DNA of 64,000 nt from Betaproteobacteria bacterium. Its GTDB lineage: Bacteria > Pseudomonadota > Gammaproteobacteria > Burkholderiales > Rhodocyclaceae. Below are positions 38,000 to 49,020 of the stretch, piece after piece. The position numbers and the translations under genes were made by a program. The notes under the pieces were generated by a model, which saw only the letters and a program-made list of their open reading frames with translations, ran no database searches and was not told the DNA's origin. The stretch spans positions 478,226 through 542,225 of the forward strand of contig JADIYD010000006.1 of NCBI GenBank assembly GCA_016705475.1. The letters run 5' to 3'. Position 1 is the first letter of the stretch. Every line of letters starts with the position of its first letter.

Positions 38000-38389
38000 A
38001 TGGCAAAGACTGCTACCAAAGTTCGCAAAAAGGTTAAAAAGAACGTTGCTGAGGGCATCGCCCACATTCACGCATCGTTCAATAACACCATCATCACCAT
38101 TACCGATCGTCAGGGCAATGCGTTGTCTTGGGCAACGTCCGGTGGTGCCGGCTTCCGCGGTTCGCGAAAGTCCACCCCGTTTGCTGCCCAGGTTGCTGCT
38201 GAAGCCGCTGGCAAGGCTGCTCAGGAATGTGGCGTCAAGAACCTGGAAGTTCGCATCAAGGGCCCCGGTCCTGGTCGTGAATCCTCTGTCCGCGCCCTTA
38301 ACGCGCTGGGCATGAAGATCACCGCGATTTCCGACGTGACGCCGGTGCCGCATAACGGTTGCCGTCCGCCCAAAAAGCGCCGCATCTAA
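38000..38389 (+). CDS. rpsK: 30S ribosomal protein S11
   Basis: Platform protein near the mRNA exit. 129 residues, identical in length to E. coli, with AHIHASFNNTIITITDRQGN and the C-terminal signature ISDVTPVPHNGCRPPKKRRI. GGGACAGAAC precedes the ATG. Confidence 0.97.
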   Translation: MAKTATKVRKKVKKNVAEGIAHIHASFNNTIITITDRQGNALSWATSGGAGFRGSRKSTPFAAQVAAEAAGKAAQECGVKNLEVRIKGPGPGRESSVRALNALGMKITAISDVTPVPHNGCRPPKKRRI

Positions 38390-38401
38390 GGAGAAAGACA
38401 A

Positions 38402-39031
38402 GTGGCTCGTAATCTCGATCCGAAATGCCGTCAGTGCCGCCGCGAAGGCGAAAAGCTGTTCCTGAAGGGCGAAAAGTGTTTTACCGATAAATGTGCCATC
38501 GAGCGTCGTTCGTATGCTCCTGGCCAGCATGGCCAAAAGTCTGGCGCCCGTCTGTCCGACTACGGCGTTCACCTTCGTGCCAAGCAGAAGATCCGTCGTG
38601 TCTACGGCGTCCTCGAAGGCCAGTTCCGCAAGACCTTTGCCGAAGCTGACCGTCGCAAGGGCCAGACCGGTGAAAACCTTCTGCAATTGCTCGAAGCTCG
38701 TCTCGATTCCGTCGCCTACCGTATGGGTTTTGGTGCTTCACGCACCGAGTCCCGTCAGATCGTTCGCCACAACGGCGTTCTGGTCAACGGCAAGCGCTGC
38801 AATATTCCTTCCTTTATCGTCAAGCCGGGTGATGTTGTCCAGCTGACCGATCGTGCCCGCGCTTCCCTGCGTTGCAAGGCTGCGCTGGAAGCTGCAGAGT
38901 CCCGCGGTTTCCCCGAGTGGATTTCGGTGGATGTCAAGGAAGGCAAGGGCACATTCAAGGCCATGCCGCAGCGCTCTGAACTGCCGGCGACCCTGAATGA
39001 AGGTCTCGTCATCGAACTTTACTCGAAGTAA
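38402..39031 (+). CDS. rpsD: 30S ribosomal protein S4, cysteine (zinc) form
   Basis: 16S rRNA primary binder, mRNA entry helicase component, and in E. coli the repressor of the alpha operon. 209 residues (E. coli 206). The N-terminus has Cys9, Cys12, Cys26 and Cys31, the spacing of the zinc/iron-sulfur site in Thermus and Geobacillus S4; E. coli S4 lacks it. The S4 RNA-binding domain is at about 95-160 (LLQLLEARLDSVAYRMGFG). GTG start with AAGGAGAAAGACA upstream. Confidence 0.97.
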   Translation: MARNLDPKCRQCRREGEKLFLKGEKCFTDKCAIERRSYAPGQHGQKSGARLSDYGVHLRAKQKIRRVYGVLEGQFRKTFAEADRRKGQTGENLLQLLEARLDSVAYRMGFGASRTESRQIVRHNGVLVNGKRCNIPSFIVKPGDVVQLTDRARASLRCKAALEAAESRGFPEWISVDVKEGKGTFKAMPQRSELPATLNEGLVIELYSK

Positions 39032-39054
39032 GCACTGAGCAGAGGATCTAGCCC

Positions 39055-40029
39055 ATGCAAAGCAGTGGACTTCTAAAACCCCGTATCATCGACGTGCAGA
39101 GCGTTTCGCCCGTGCAGGCCAAAGTGGTCATGGAGCCGTTCGAACGCGGTTATGGCCATACGCTTGGCAACGCGCTGCGTCGTATCCTGCTCTCCTCGAT
39201 GGTTGGTTACGCACCGACCGAGGTGGGTATCGATGGTGTTCTTCATGAGTACTCGACCATTGATGGCGTGCAGGAAGATGTCGTCGACATCCTTCTCAAC
39301 CTCAAGGGTATCGTGTTCAAGCTGCACAATCGCGATGTGGTTAACCTGAAGCTGGTCAAGGAAGGTGAAGGCCCCGTTCGTGCTGGCGATATCGAATTGC
39401 CGCACGACGTGGAAATCATTAACCCTGAGCACGTCATCGCTCACCTCTCCACGGGCGGCAAGCTGTCGATGGAGATCAAGGTCGAGAAGGGTCGCGGCTA
39501 TGTTCCCGGCAATATGCGCAACCTCGGAGATGCCAAGTCGATTGGCAAGCTCGTGCTTGATGCGTCGTTCAGCCCGATTCGTCGGGTTGCCTACGCCGTT
39601 GAAAGCGCCCGTGTTGAGCAGCGTACCGACCTGGACAAGCTTATCGTCGATATCGAAACCAATGGCGTTGTCGAGCCGGAAGAAGCCATTCGCTACGCCG
39701 CTCGCGTGCTGATGGAACAACTTTCGGTCTTCGCTGATCTGGAAGGTACCGCACCTGTTGCCGAGGCTTCCAAGCCGGCTCAGGTTGATCCAGTTTTGCT
39801 CCGTCCGGTGGATGATCTTGAGCTGACGGTTCGCTCTGCGAACTGTCTCAAGGCCGAGAATATCTACTACATCGGCGATCTGATTCAGCGTACCGAAAAC
39901 GAGCTGCTCAAGACCCCGAATCTGGGTCGCAAGTCGCTGAACGAGATCAAGGAAGTGTTGGCCGCTCGCGGTCTGACGCTCGGCATGAAACTGGAGAACT
40001 GGCCGCCCGCCGGTCTGGAAAAGGCGTAA
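39055..40029 (+). CDS. rpoA: RNA polymerase alpha subunit
   Basis: Assembly platform of RNA polymerase and target of activators. 324 residues (E. coli 329), with the N-terminal dimerisation domain (VVMEPFERGYGHTLGNALRR), a linker about 230-245, and the C-terminal domain with VDDLELTVRSANCLKAENIY and GRKSLNEIKEVLAARGL that binds DNA and regulators. It lies 23 bases after rpsD. Confidence 0.98.
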   Translation: MQSSGLLKPRIIDVQSVSPVQAKVVMEPFERGYGHTLGNALRRILLSSMVGYAPTEVGIDGVLHEYSTIDGVQEDVVDILLNLKGIVFKLHNRDVVNLKLVKEGEGPVRAGDIELPHDVEIINPEHVIAHLSTGGKLSMEIKVEKGRGYVPGNMRNLGDAKSIGKLVLDASFSPIRRVAYAVESARVEQRTDLDKLIVDIETNGVVEPEEAIRYAARVLMEQLSVFADLEGTAPVAEASKPAQVDPVLLRPVDDLELTVRSANCLKAENIYYIGDLIQRTENELLKTPNLGRKSLNEIKEVLAARGLTLGMKLENWPPAGLEKA

Positions 40030-40084
40030 GCCTTTTCCTCCCGGGCAGTCAAGGGACGCCTGCAGAATATAGAAAGGATTAACC

Positions 40085-40483
40085 ATGCGTCACCGCAATG
40101 GACTTCGCAAACTAAACCGTACCAGCAGCCATCGCTTGGCGATGCTGCGCAACATGACCGTTTCCCTGCTCAAGCACGAGGCTATCAAGACCACCGTGCC
40201 CAAGGCTAAGGAACTGCGCCGTGTTGTTGAGCCTATGATCACGCTCGGCAAGACCCCGACGCTGGCAAACAAGCGCTTGGCATTTGACCGCCTGCGCGAT
40301 CGTGACATCGTCGTCAAGTTGTTCGCCGAAATCGGCCCGCGTTACGCAGCCCGTCCGGGTGGCTACCTTCGCATCCTGAAGTGTGGCTTCCGCGTCGGCG
40401 ATAACGCACCGATGGCATTTGTTGAACTGGTCGACCGTCCGGAGCCTTCTGAGGCTGTGGAAATCGAGGAAGCTGCTGCGTAA
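40085..40483 (+). CDS. rplQ: 50S ribosomal protein L17
   Basis: Tunnel-exit protein. 132 residues (E. coli 127), beginning MRHRNGLRKLNRTSSHRLAM with the family signature; a short acidic tail (SEAVEIEEAAA) ends it. Last gene of the ribosomal block, followed by a strong bidirectional terminator. GAAAGGATTAACC precedes the ATG. Confidence 0.97.
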   Translation: MRHRNGLRKLNRTSSHRLAMLRNMTVSLLKHEAIKTTVPKAKELRRVVEPMITLGKTPTLANKRLAFDRLRDRDIVVKLFAEIGPRYAARPGGYLRILKCGFRVGDNAPMAFVELVDRPEPSEAVEIEEAAA

Positions 40484-40496
40484 TTGCAGTTGTGAT

Positions 40497-40527
40497 AAAA
40501 AAAGGCCGGAGATTCCGGCCTTTTTTT
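40497..40527 (+). terminator. Bidirectional terminator after rplQ
   Basis: Stem GGCCGGA / TCCGGCC (40504-40510 with 40514-40520), loop GAT, flanked by A7 on the left and T7 on the right. It can end both the rplQ transcript and the convergent signalling operon whose last stop is at 40551. Confidence 0.92.
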
Positions 40528-40550
40528 GTCAACGCGACTTCTTCCGGTAA

Positions 40551-42092
40551 TTAGGGGCAGTCGATGAGCATTAAAGATATATCGTCGCTGGCAACGGCAC
40601 TACCCTGATGCGTAGCCAAGGCAGTTTCTATTTTGTCGAATCGGTCACTCGGGGACGTGTTCGCTGTCGCCGCAATCAGTCCATCGACGCCAAACTGGAT
40701 ACCTTGGGGGTTGGTGGCCTCAAGCAAGCCATCGGAGCAGAGAATGAGCTGGCTCTCGTTCTCCCAGCTGAAATGTTGGGGCTCGCCACCTAATTCGTCA
40801 TTGCTGACAATACCCAATGGCAGGTTGGCGGAAGGGAAGGTCTTGCACGCTCTCCCCCACCTGTCGAACAGAAAGGCTTGTGGGGTGCCACCCACCCAAA
40901 TATCGCCTTGCTTTTGGGCTTCGTCGAGACAAACCAGGGTAATCGCGACAAAGCGTCCTACGGGCATGGATTCCTTAAGCTGGAAATTCAGTTCAAGAAC
41001 AATCTCCCGAATAGGCCTGTTGAGCTTTGTCATGCGGTAAAAAAGGGCCAGTACCGGCAGAACACTGATCGCTGCAGTCAGACCGTGTCCCGTGGCGTCG
41101 GCCAGTAAAGCATAGAAATGGCCATCCACTGAACGATTGGCAGCGACGATATCTCCGCTGAAATTTTCGGCCGGAATAACCGCGTAGCGTAAGCGACTAT
41201 CCAGTAATCCCTTTCGGTGCAACTGCTTTTCCATCAGGCGCAATGCCAGTTGTTGCTCGGCTTGCGTCTGGTCGAAATAGTCCTGAAGTTGGCGCGCATT
41301 GTCGCGAAGTTGGTGTTCTGTACGCTTTCGCTCAGAAACGTCGCGAAGTACCCCGACAATCATGCGCTGGTTGTCGAGTTGCACATTGGTGATGGTCAGT
41401 GTTGCTGCGAACCGGTGGCCATCTTTGTGTTGCGCTTCCAACTCCCGCTCGAGCCCAATCGTTTTTTGCGGGATATCATCGCCGTAACCGCTCAAGCGGG
41501 ATTCATGGGCAGGCCGTTGGTCCATGGGCATCAGCATTGAAACATTCTGGCCGATGATTTCGCCTGGGCTCCAGCCAAAAATACGCTCCGCAGATTGGTT
41601 GACCGAGACAACGATGCCATGCTCATCGCAAGTAACAATCGCATCGAGCACACTATCGGAGATAGCCTGGACGCGACGCAGAGAATCGATCGAGTCCTGC
41701 TGAAGTGCCAGCGACCGCTGCATGGAGCGGAGTTTTGCTTCAAGGACGACGAAATTGATCGGTTTGGTCAGGTAGTCGTCCGCGCCAGCATCCAGCCCCA
41801 CGACGAGATTTTCATCGCGATTCAAAGCCGACAGAAAGATGACGGGCGTCCAACGGTCACTGGGGATCGCTTTGATCTGCCGTGCGGCTTCGAAGCCATC
41901 CATGACGGGCATCATGATATCTAGCAGGACCAGATCGGGCGAGTGCTCCGAAAAGCGGCGCACGGCCTCTTCTCCGTTCTCGGCCAATATCACTTCATGG
42001 CCGAGCTTTTTCAGGAATACCTGAAGGATGTGGAGATTGGTGCGATTGTCGTCGACTGCCAGTACCTTCATCTTGGTTGAAATAGAAGTCAT
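40551..42092 (-). CDS. Response regulator with PAS and PP2C (SpoIIE-type) phosphatase output
   Basis: A 513-residue cytoplasmic signalling protein. REC domain about 8-125, phosphoacceptor Asp58 (LVLLDIMMPVMDG) and Lys110 (YLTKP). A PAS domain follows at about 140-260 (LDAIVTCDEHGIVVSVNQSAERIFGW), then a coiled linker and a SpoIIE/RsbU-type PP2C domain at about 300-513, with the metal-ligand motifs YALLADATGHGLTAA, LILCSDGLLEA and SDDISLMLI intact. Such enzymes dephosphorylate STAS anti-anti-sigma proteins. Its ATG overlaps the stop of the preceding regulator. No STAS gene is visible nearby. Confidence 0.88.
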   Translation of the reverse strand: MTSISTKMKVLAVDDNRTNLHILQVFLKKLGHEVILAENGEEAVRRFSEHSPDLVLLDIMMPVMDGFEAARQIKAIPSDRWTPVIFLSALNRDENLVVGLDAGADDYLTKPINFVVLEAKLRSMQRSLALQQDSIDSLRRVQAISDSVLDAIVTCDEHGIVVSVNQSAERIFGWSPGEIIGQNVSMLMPMDQRPAHESRLSGYGDDIPQKTIGLERELEAQHKDGHRFAATLTITNVQLDNQRMIVGVLRDVSERKRTEHQLRDNARQLQDYFDQTQAEQQLALRLMEKQLHRKGLLDSRLRYAVIPAENFSGDIVAANRSVDGHFYALLADATGHGLTAAISVLPVLALFYRMTKLNRPIREIVLELNFQLKESMPVGRFVAITLVCLDEAQKQGDIWVGGTPQAFLFDRWGRACKTFPSANLPLGIVSNDELGGEPQHFSWENESQLILCSDGLLEATNPQGIQFGVDGLIAATANTSPSDRFDKIETALATHQGSAVASDDISLMLIDCP

Positions 42093-43012
42093 TGCGAATA
42101 TTTACCGTTGTTGCCCTTGGCGCAGCAAATTGTTGCAACGGCGATGTTGCCGCAGCCCTCGTAGGTGATGCTGCTGAAGCTCAGCATGCGGGCCAGGGCG
42201 ATACCGCGGCCATTCGGGTCAAATGCACGCTCGGGGTCAATTTCAAGATAGTTCTGCCATGGAAATCCACTTCCCTGATCGCAAATGCGAAGTGTGATGA
42301 CGTCTTTCTGGCGACGATAGCTGAGACGAACCTCCTTGGCTTCATTTTCCGGTAGCGAGGATCTCCGCTGGATTTCGTCGTGCCAACGATCTTCTTGCTT
42401 GAGGATGCTTTTTTCTGCATAGCTAAGCCCCAGATTTCCATGCTCGACGCCGTTGATGAGCAGCTCGGAAATGCCCATTACCGCGGTATCAGGATTGGGG
42501 CAGGCATGGGCGATGAAGGAGGCGAGTTGCCCGGCGTCTTCGACGGTGCGAATCGAGAACTCGGCTTCGTCGAGAAATTGCAGCGAGTTGATGTGCTGGT
42601 GCAACTGCCGGCTCAGCGCAGAGCGGGCCTCGGCATCGCTTAGCGCCGCATGAACAATGGCCAGCAGGCTGTCGCGCCGATAGGGCTTGGTCAGGTAGTA
42701 ATAGGCGCCAGCCTCAAGGCCCTCACGAATCTGGTCGGGTGAATTGGCGGCAGTCTGCATAATGACGGGAATGCCGCTGAGACGAGGATCGCCCTTCATT
42801 CTCCGGAGCAGGCCTATGCCGTCCAGCCCCGGCATCATGCGGTCGAGAAGAATGAGCTTGAAGTCATTCTCCGGATCTTGCAGCAGTTGCCAGGCAGCTT
42901 CGCCGCTTTCTGCCATTTGCAGAAGAAAAGCGTCCTCGCCATCGAAATACTCGACCAGAATTTCCAGATTGAGCGCTTCGTCGTCCACCAGCAAGACGAG
43001 TGTTTTAGTCAT
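42089..43012 (-). CDS. Response regulator with anti-sigma-type ATPase/kinase output
   Basis: A 307-residue protein: REC domain about 3-125 with Asp57 (LILLDRMMPGLDG) and Lys109 (YYLTKPYRR), then an RsbW-like HATPase domain about 155-300 with the N box ISELLINGVEHGNLG (Asn187), DQGSGFPW (Asp245) and NGRGIALAR (about 267-275). RsbW-type kinases phosphorylate STAS proteins and may hold sigma factors. It is translationally coupled (ATGA) to the PP2C regulator and 19 bases after the histidine kinase. Kinase and phosphatase outputs are thus on separate regulators. Confidence 0.87.
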   Translation of the reverse strand: MTKTLVLLVDDEALNLEILVEYFDGEDAFLLQMAESGEAAWQLLQDPENDFKLILLDRMMPGLDGIGLLRRMKGDPRLSGIPVIMQTAANSPDQIREGLEAGAYYYLTKPYRRDSLLAIVHAALSDAEARSALSRQLHQHINSLQFLDEAEFSIRTVEDAGQLASFIAHACPNPDTAVMGISELLINGVEHGNLGLSYAEKSILKQEDRWHDEIQRRSSLPENEAKEVRLSYRRQKDVITLRICDQGSGFPWQNYLEIDPERAFDPNGRGIALARMLSFSSITYEGCGNIAVATICCAKGNNGKYSQ

Positions 43013-43031
43013 TTTGTCTCGTTTGTTCCAT

Positions 43032-44921
<1,890 letters not shown>

Positions 44922-44923
44922 GC

Positions 44924-46735
44924 TTAGGTCGGCTCCATCTCTTGTTTTTCCTGCTGTTGCAGCGTCCACATCCGGGCGTAATTGCCTTCTGCTGCCAGCA
45001 GGGCGGCATGGCTTCCGCGCTCGATGATGCGCCCTTCGCTCATGACCAGTATCTCATCGGCGTTCATGACCGTGGACAGCCGATGGGCGATGACCAGGGT
45101 GGTGTGGCCGATGGCTACCTGTTCCAGCTGGGTCTGGATGGCGCGTTCGGTTGCTGAATCCAGGGCTGAGGTCGCTTCGTCGAAAATCAGTATGGGCGGA
45201 TTCTTGAGCAAGGCTCGGGCGATGGCGACGCGCTGTTTCTCGCCACCGGATAATTTGAGGCCGCGCTCGCCAACGCGTGTTTCGTACTTGAGCGGCAGGG
45301 AGTCGATGAAGTCGTGCAACTGTGCCGCGCGCGCTGCGGCGAACACTTCCTCGCGGCTGGCTTCCGGGCGGCCGTAATTGATGTTGTAAAAAATGGTGTC
45401 GTTGAACAGCACGGTATCCTGCGGCACGATGCCGATGGCGGCACGCAGGCTGGTTTGTTTCAACGCGCGCAGATCATGGCCGTTGATCTGGATGGCGCCG
45501 CCGGTCACGTCATAAAAGCGGTAAAGCAGCCGTGAAAGCGTTGATTTGCCGGCTCCTGAATGACCGACAACGGCCACCGTTTTTCCGGGTGGAATGGCGA
45601 AGCTCAGATTTTTCAGGATCTGTCGGTTCGGTTCGTAGGCGAACTCCACCGCGCCGAAATTGACCTGCAGGGGGCCGGCAGGCAAATCCCGGGCATCTGG
45701 CGCATCGGCAATTTCCCGATTCTCGTTTAGCAGCTTGAACATGCGCTCGATGTCGGTCAGCGCCTGACGAATTTCGCGGTAAACGATGCCGAGAAAGTTG
45801 AGTGGCATGTAGAGCTGGATCAGGAAGGCATTGACCAGCACGAGGTCGCCAATGGTCATGTGGCCTTCAACCACGCCATTGGCTGCGCGCCACATCATGG
45901 CCGTGACACCCAGCGCGATGATTGCCTGCTGGCCGAGGTTGAGAAAAGCCAGGGTTGTCTGGCTGCGTGTCGCCGCCTCTTCCCATTTGACCAGTTGCTC
46001 GTCGTAACGACGGGATTCCCAGGCTTCGTTGTTGAAATACTTGACTGTCTCGTAGTTGAGCAGGCTATCGACGGCACGGGTGTTGGCCGCCGAGTCGTTC
46101 TCATTGACGGCGCGGCGAATGTCAATGCGCCAGTTGCTCACCTTGATCGTGAAAACAATGTAGGTGACAAGGGAAATCATCGTGATCACGACGTAACCCA
46201 TGTCGTATTTGACGAACAGGATGCCGAGAACCAGCCCGATTTCGACCAGCGTCGGCAGGATCGAATAGAGCGTGTAGGAAATCAGGCTGGAGATCGAGCG
46301 GCTGCCGCGTTCGATGTCGCGCGAAACACCGCCGGTCTGCCGTTCCAGATGAAAACGCAGCGACAGCGCGTGCAGGTGGCGAAATACTTCCAGCGAAACC
46401 TGACGCACGGCGCGCTGGGTGACACGGGCGAAGAGAATTTCACGCAACTCGGTGAACAGGGCCGTCGAAAAGCGCAGCGCGCCATACATCACAAGCAAGA
46501 GGATGGGCAGCGCGAGCAACTGTTCGCCGCCTGAGAGACCGTCAATCATCTCCTTGAAAACCAGCGGCACGCCGACGTTCGCCACCTTGGCGCTGATCAG
46601 GCAAGCCATGGCAGCGAGCACGCGCAGGCGGTACTGCCAGAGGTAGGGGAACAGCGTGCGCAAGGTCAGCCAGACATGGGTTTCCGGCAGCGGTTGTCCG
46701 GCGGGTGGTTTGGGAAGTGCGGTGGCGCGGCGCAT
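44924..46735 (-). CDS. ABC exporter, ATM1/ABCB7 type (fused membrane and ATPase domains)
   Basis: A 603-residue half-transporter. Membrane domain about 25-330 with six spans and the segment VKYFNNEAWESRRYD (about 230) that is characteristic of the Atm1/HMT1 group, exporters of glutathione-linked or heavy-metal compounds. ATPase domain has Walker A GHSGAGKST, signature LSGGEKQRVAIARALL, Walker B LIFDEATSALD and the H-loop VIAHRLSTV. The start at MRRATALPKPPAG is chosen because upstream codons overlap the divergent thioesterase gene and lack hydrophobic features. Cotranscription with the downstream kinase is likely but a functional link is unproven. Confidence 0.92.
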   Translation of the reverse strand: MRRATALPKPPAGQPLPETHVWLTLRTLFPYLWQYRLRVLAAMACLISAKVANVGVPLVFKEMIDGLSGGEQLLALPILLLVMYGALRFSTALFTELREILFARVTQRAVRQVSLEVFRHLHALSLRFHLERQTGGVSRDIERGSRSISSLISYTLYSILPTLVEIGLVLGILFVKYDMGYVVITMISLVTYIVFTIKVSNWRIDIRRAVNENDSAANTRAVDSLLNYETVKYFNNEAWESRRYDEQLVKWEEAATRSQTTLAFLNLGQQAIIALGVTAMMWRAANGVVEGHMTIGDLVLVNAFLIQLYMPLNFLGIVYREIRQALTDIERMFKLLNENREIADAPDARDLPAGPLQVNFGAVEFAYEPNRQILKNLSFAIPPGKTVAVVGHSGAGKSTLSRLLYRFYDVTGGAIQINGHDLRALKQTSLRAAIGIVPQDTVLFNDTIFYNINYGRPEASREEVFAAARAAQLHDFIDSLPLKYETRVGERGLKLSGGEKQRVAIARALLKNPPILIFDEATSALDSATERAIQTQLEQVAIGHTTLVIAHRLSTVMNADEILVMSEGRIIERGSHAALLAAEGNYARMWTLQQQEKQEMEPT

Positions 46736-46838
46736 GCGGGAACCTGACGGAATTTGATGTGGCGGTGAATTATGTGAGTATATGAAAACTGCCCGCTTTC
46801 CGGGAAAATCCCGAAACAATCCGCATTTTGGACAAATA

Positions 46839-47252
46839 ATGGCCGACGACCGTATTGCTCTACCCAACAAGCACTGCACGCTGCGCGTCGTGCCCATGCC
46901 GGCCGATCTCAATCAGAACGGTGACGTATTCGGTGGCTGGGTCATGGCCCAGGTTGACGTGGCCGGCGCCATTCCCGCCATGCGCCGAGCGCGCGGCCGG
47001 GTGGCCACCGTCTCCGTCAACTCCTTCCTCTTCAAGCAGCCGGTTTCAGTCGGCGATATCGTCAGCCTTTATGCTGAAATAGTGCGGGTTGGCACCACCT
47101 CAATTACGGTCAAGGTCGAGGTTTATGCCGAGCGCAATTACGCCGCACCGATCATCGTCAAGGTCACAGAGGCAGAGCTGACCTACGTCGCCATTGATGG
47201 CGAAGGAATCAAGCGCGCGGTTCCACCCGAAAAAATGCCGAAAATGGATTAA
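46839..47252 (+). CDS. yciA: Acyl-CoA thioesterase, YciA type
   Basis: A 137-residue hotdog-fold thioesterase that hydrolyses acyl-CoA. The motif GDVFGGWVMAQVDVAGAI (about 25-42) carries the catalytic aspartate and matches the YciA signature, and VNSFLFKQPVSVGDIVSLYAEI follows. I chose the ATG starting MADDRIALPNKHCTL because family members begin there; an upstream in-frame ATG at 46782 would add 19 atypical residues. Divergent from the ABC exporter. Confidence 0.88.
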   Translation: MADDRIALPNKHCTLRVVPMPADLNQNGDVFGGWVMAQVDVAGAIPAMRRARGRVATVSVNSFLFKQPVSVGDIVSLYAEIVRVGTTSITVKVEVYAERNYAAPIIVKVTEAELTYVAIDGEGIKRAVPPEKMPKMD

Positions 47253-47297
47253 AATCCGTCAGTTATCAAATTACCCAGCCTGCTAGGGAGCAATCCA

Positions 47298-48472
47298 ATG
47301 ACCAACATGATCCTGCGTACCGTTCCGGCCTTGCTGCTGGTTGCGTTTTCCGGTGCTGCTTCTGCCGCCGCTTTTCAGCTTCTGGAACAAAACGCCAGCG
47401 GCCTCGGCAACGCCTACGCCGGCTCGGCGGCGGTGGCCGATAACGCCAGCACGGTTTTCTTCAATCCGGCGGGCATGACGCAACTTGGCAATGGCATCCA
47501 GTTGTCGGTGGGTGTAGCAGGCGTTGGGCCGAGTTATGAATTCCGTGACCAAGCCGGCGTAAAGTCGGGTGGCGATGCCGGCGGTTGGGCTGCCGTGCCG
47601 AACGCTTACCTGTCGGGGCAACTGACGAAAGACCTCTTCCTGGGGCTGGGCATCTCGGCACCGTTCGGGCTGGCGACGGAATACGACTCGGGTTGGGGAC
47701 TACTTCCTCTGCAGGCGCAGGTTCAGCAAAAGCCATCAAGTCGGAAATCAGGACGATCAATGTCAATCCTTCTGTCGCCTATCGAGTCAGTGACAAGGTG
47801 TCGCTTGGCTTTGGTTTGAACTATCAGAAAATCGATGCGGAGTTGACCAATTCGGCCTTGCGACTGAAGGGGGATGACTCCTCGTGGGGTTGGAACGCAG
47901 GGGCTTTGTTCACCTTGTCGCCTGCCATGCGGGTTGGCGTGTCCTATCGTTCAGCTGTCAAATACACTCTTTCGGGTAATGCATCAGGTGCTCTGAATGG
48001 ACCTATCAATGCTGACGTGAAACTGCCGGATACTTTCACCCTGTCGGTTTGGCAGCAAGTTTCTGATCGCTGGGAGGCTATGGGTGATCTTTCCTATACG
48101 CGTTGGAACTCAGTCAGATCGCTGAATGTCACCGGTCTGGCACTTCCGGTGAGCGAGACCTTCAACTACGAAAACTCCTGGCGTTTTGCCTGGGGCGCTG
48201 GCTACAAGGCCACCGACAAGGCCAAGCTCAAGTTCGGCATCGCCTTCGATCGCACCCCGGTTCGTGACGAATACCGCACCGCACGTGTGCCGGACAATAA
48301 CCGCCTGTGGCTGTCGCTGGGTGGGCAGTGGAATGCGGGTGCCGTTGGCAAATTCGATCTCGGTTACTCCTACCTCTACGTTATCGATCCGACCATTTCG
48401 CAGGGAGCGTTGCAGGGTAAGTACGACGCCAGTGCCCATATCATCGGCGTGCAATATTCGGTCGGTTTCTAA
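47298..48472 (+). pseudogene. OmpP1/FadL-type outer-membrane porin, frameshifted
   Basis: A long-chain hydrocarbon or fatty-acid transport porin. Residues 1-24 are a signal peptide; FQLLEQNASGLGNAYAGSAA is the typical mature N-terminus and the C-terminus ends in an aromatic residue (QYSVGF), as for a beta barrel. The frame breaks at the G4 run 47695-47698: upstream frame reads up to TEYDSGW, then the downstream part continues in another frame as TTSSAGAGSAKAIKSEIRT to the end. One extra G would restore a 391-codon gene. The encoded protein is otherwise complete, so this is either a recent mutation or a sequence error. Confidence 0.85.
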
Positions 48473-48493
48473 ACTGCTGCGGCCGAGGCCAAA

Positions 48494-49012
48494 TTGCCGG
48501 CGTTTGAACTGGGTGGTATGACGCTGGGGCTGCGCGAAGGCGTGATGGGATTAATCGCGCTGGTCGCGGCCTACATGCTTTTCGTGTTGGTGCGCATGCT
48601 GCTGCTGCGCAATCGCCCGGAGCTTTCAGACAAGGTGGCTCCGCTGGTTTCACCCCCATCGGAAGAGTCCCCGGAAGTGCAGCAGGATGTCGCGCCGGAC
48701 GAGGCCGACGAAAACTGGGCGAAGGTGTCTGAAGAGCTGGCTGATGATGCTTTGCGCAGCGGTCTGGAACAGGAACTGGCCCAGATGCGTGACGAAGTCG
48801 ATGCCATTCGTGGCGAGCTTGCCGGCTTGCGTGCCGACATGCAGCAGGAGTTGGCGCACCTGCGGGCCAGCCAGACGGTTTCTCCCATTTATGGCGACGC
48901 GATGCAGATGGCTGTTTCAGGTTACGATCCTGCCGCGATTGCCGAACGCTGTGGCATCGCCCGTGCCGAGGCGGAACTGGTCGTGGCGCTGGCCAAGAGC
49001 CAGGAGCATTGA
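48494..49012 (+). CDS. Membrane-anchored coiled-coil protein, DUF2802-like
   Basis: Up to 172 residues from a TTG start; an ATG nine codons in (48518) is a plausible alternative. One membrane span at about 18-38 (GLIALVAAYMLFVLVRMLLL), an acidic linker, a coiled coil at about 75-125 (LEQELAQMRDEVDAIRGELAGLRAD), and a C-terminal helix-turn-helix-like block with AMQMAVSGYDPAAIAERCGI, which resembles the DUF2802 family. Function unknown. It lies 21 bases after the porin and 8 before the SPOR gene. Confidence 0.7.
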   Translation: MPAFELGGMTLGLREGVMGLIALVAAYMLFVLVRMLLLRNRPELSDKVAPLVSPPSEESPEVQQDVAPDEADENWAKVSEELADDALRSGLEQELAQMRDEVDAIRGELAGLRADMQQELAHLRASQTVSPIYGDAMQMAVSGYDPAAIAERCGIARAEAELVVALAKSQEH

Positions 49013-49020
49013 GGGTAGAG

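Noticed and set aside
47691..47700. Phase variation through the G run in the porin gene
   Set aside because: A run of four or five G is too short for typical slipped-strand switching; error or simple mutation is more likely.
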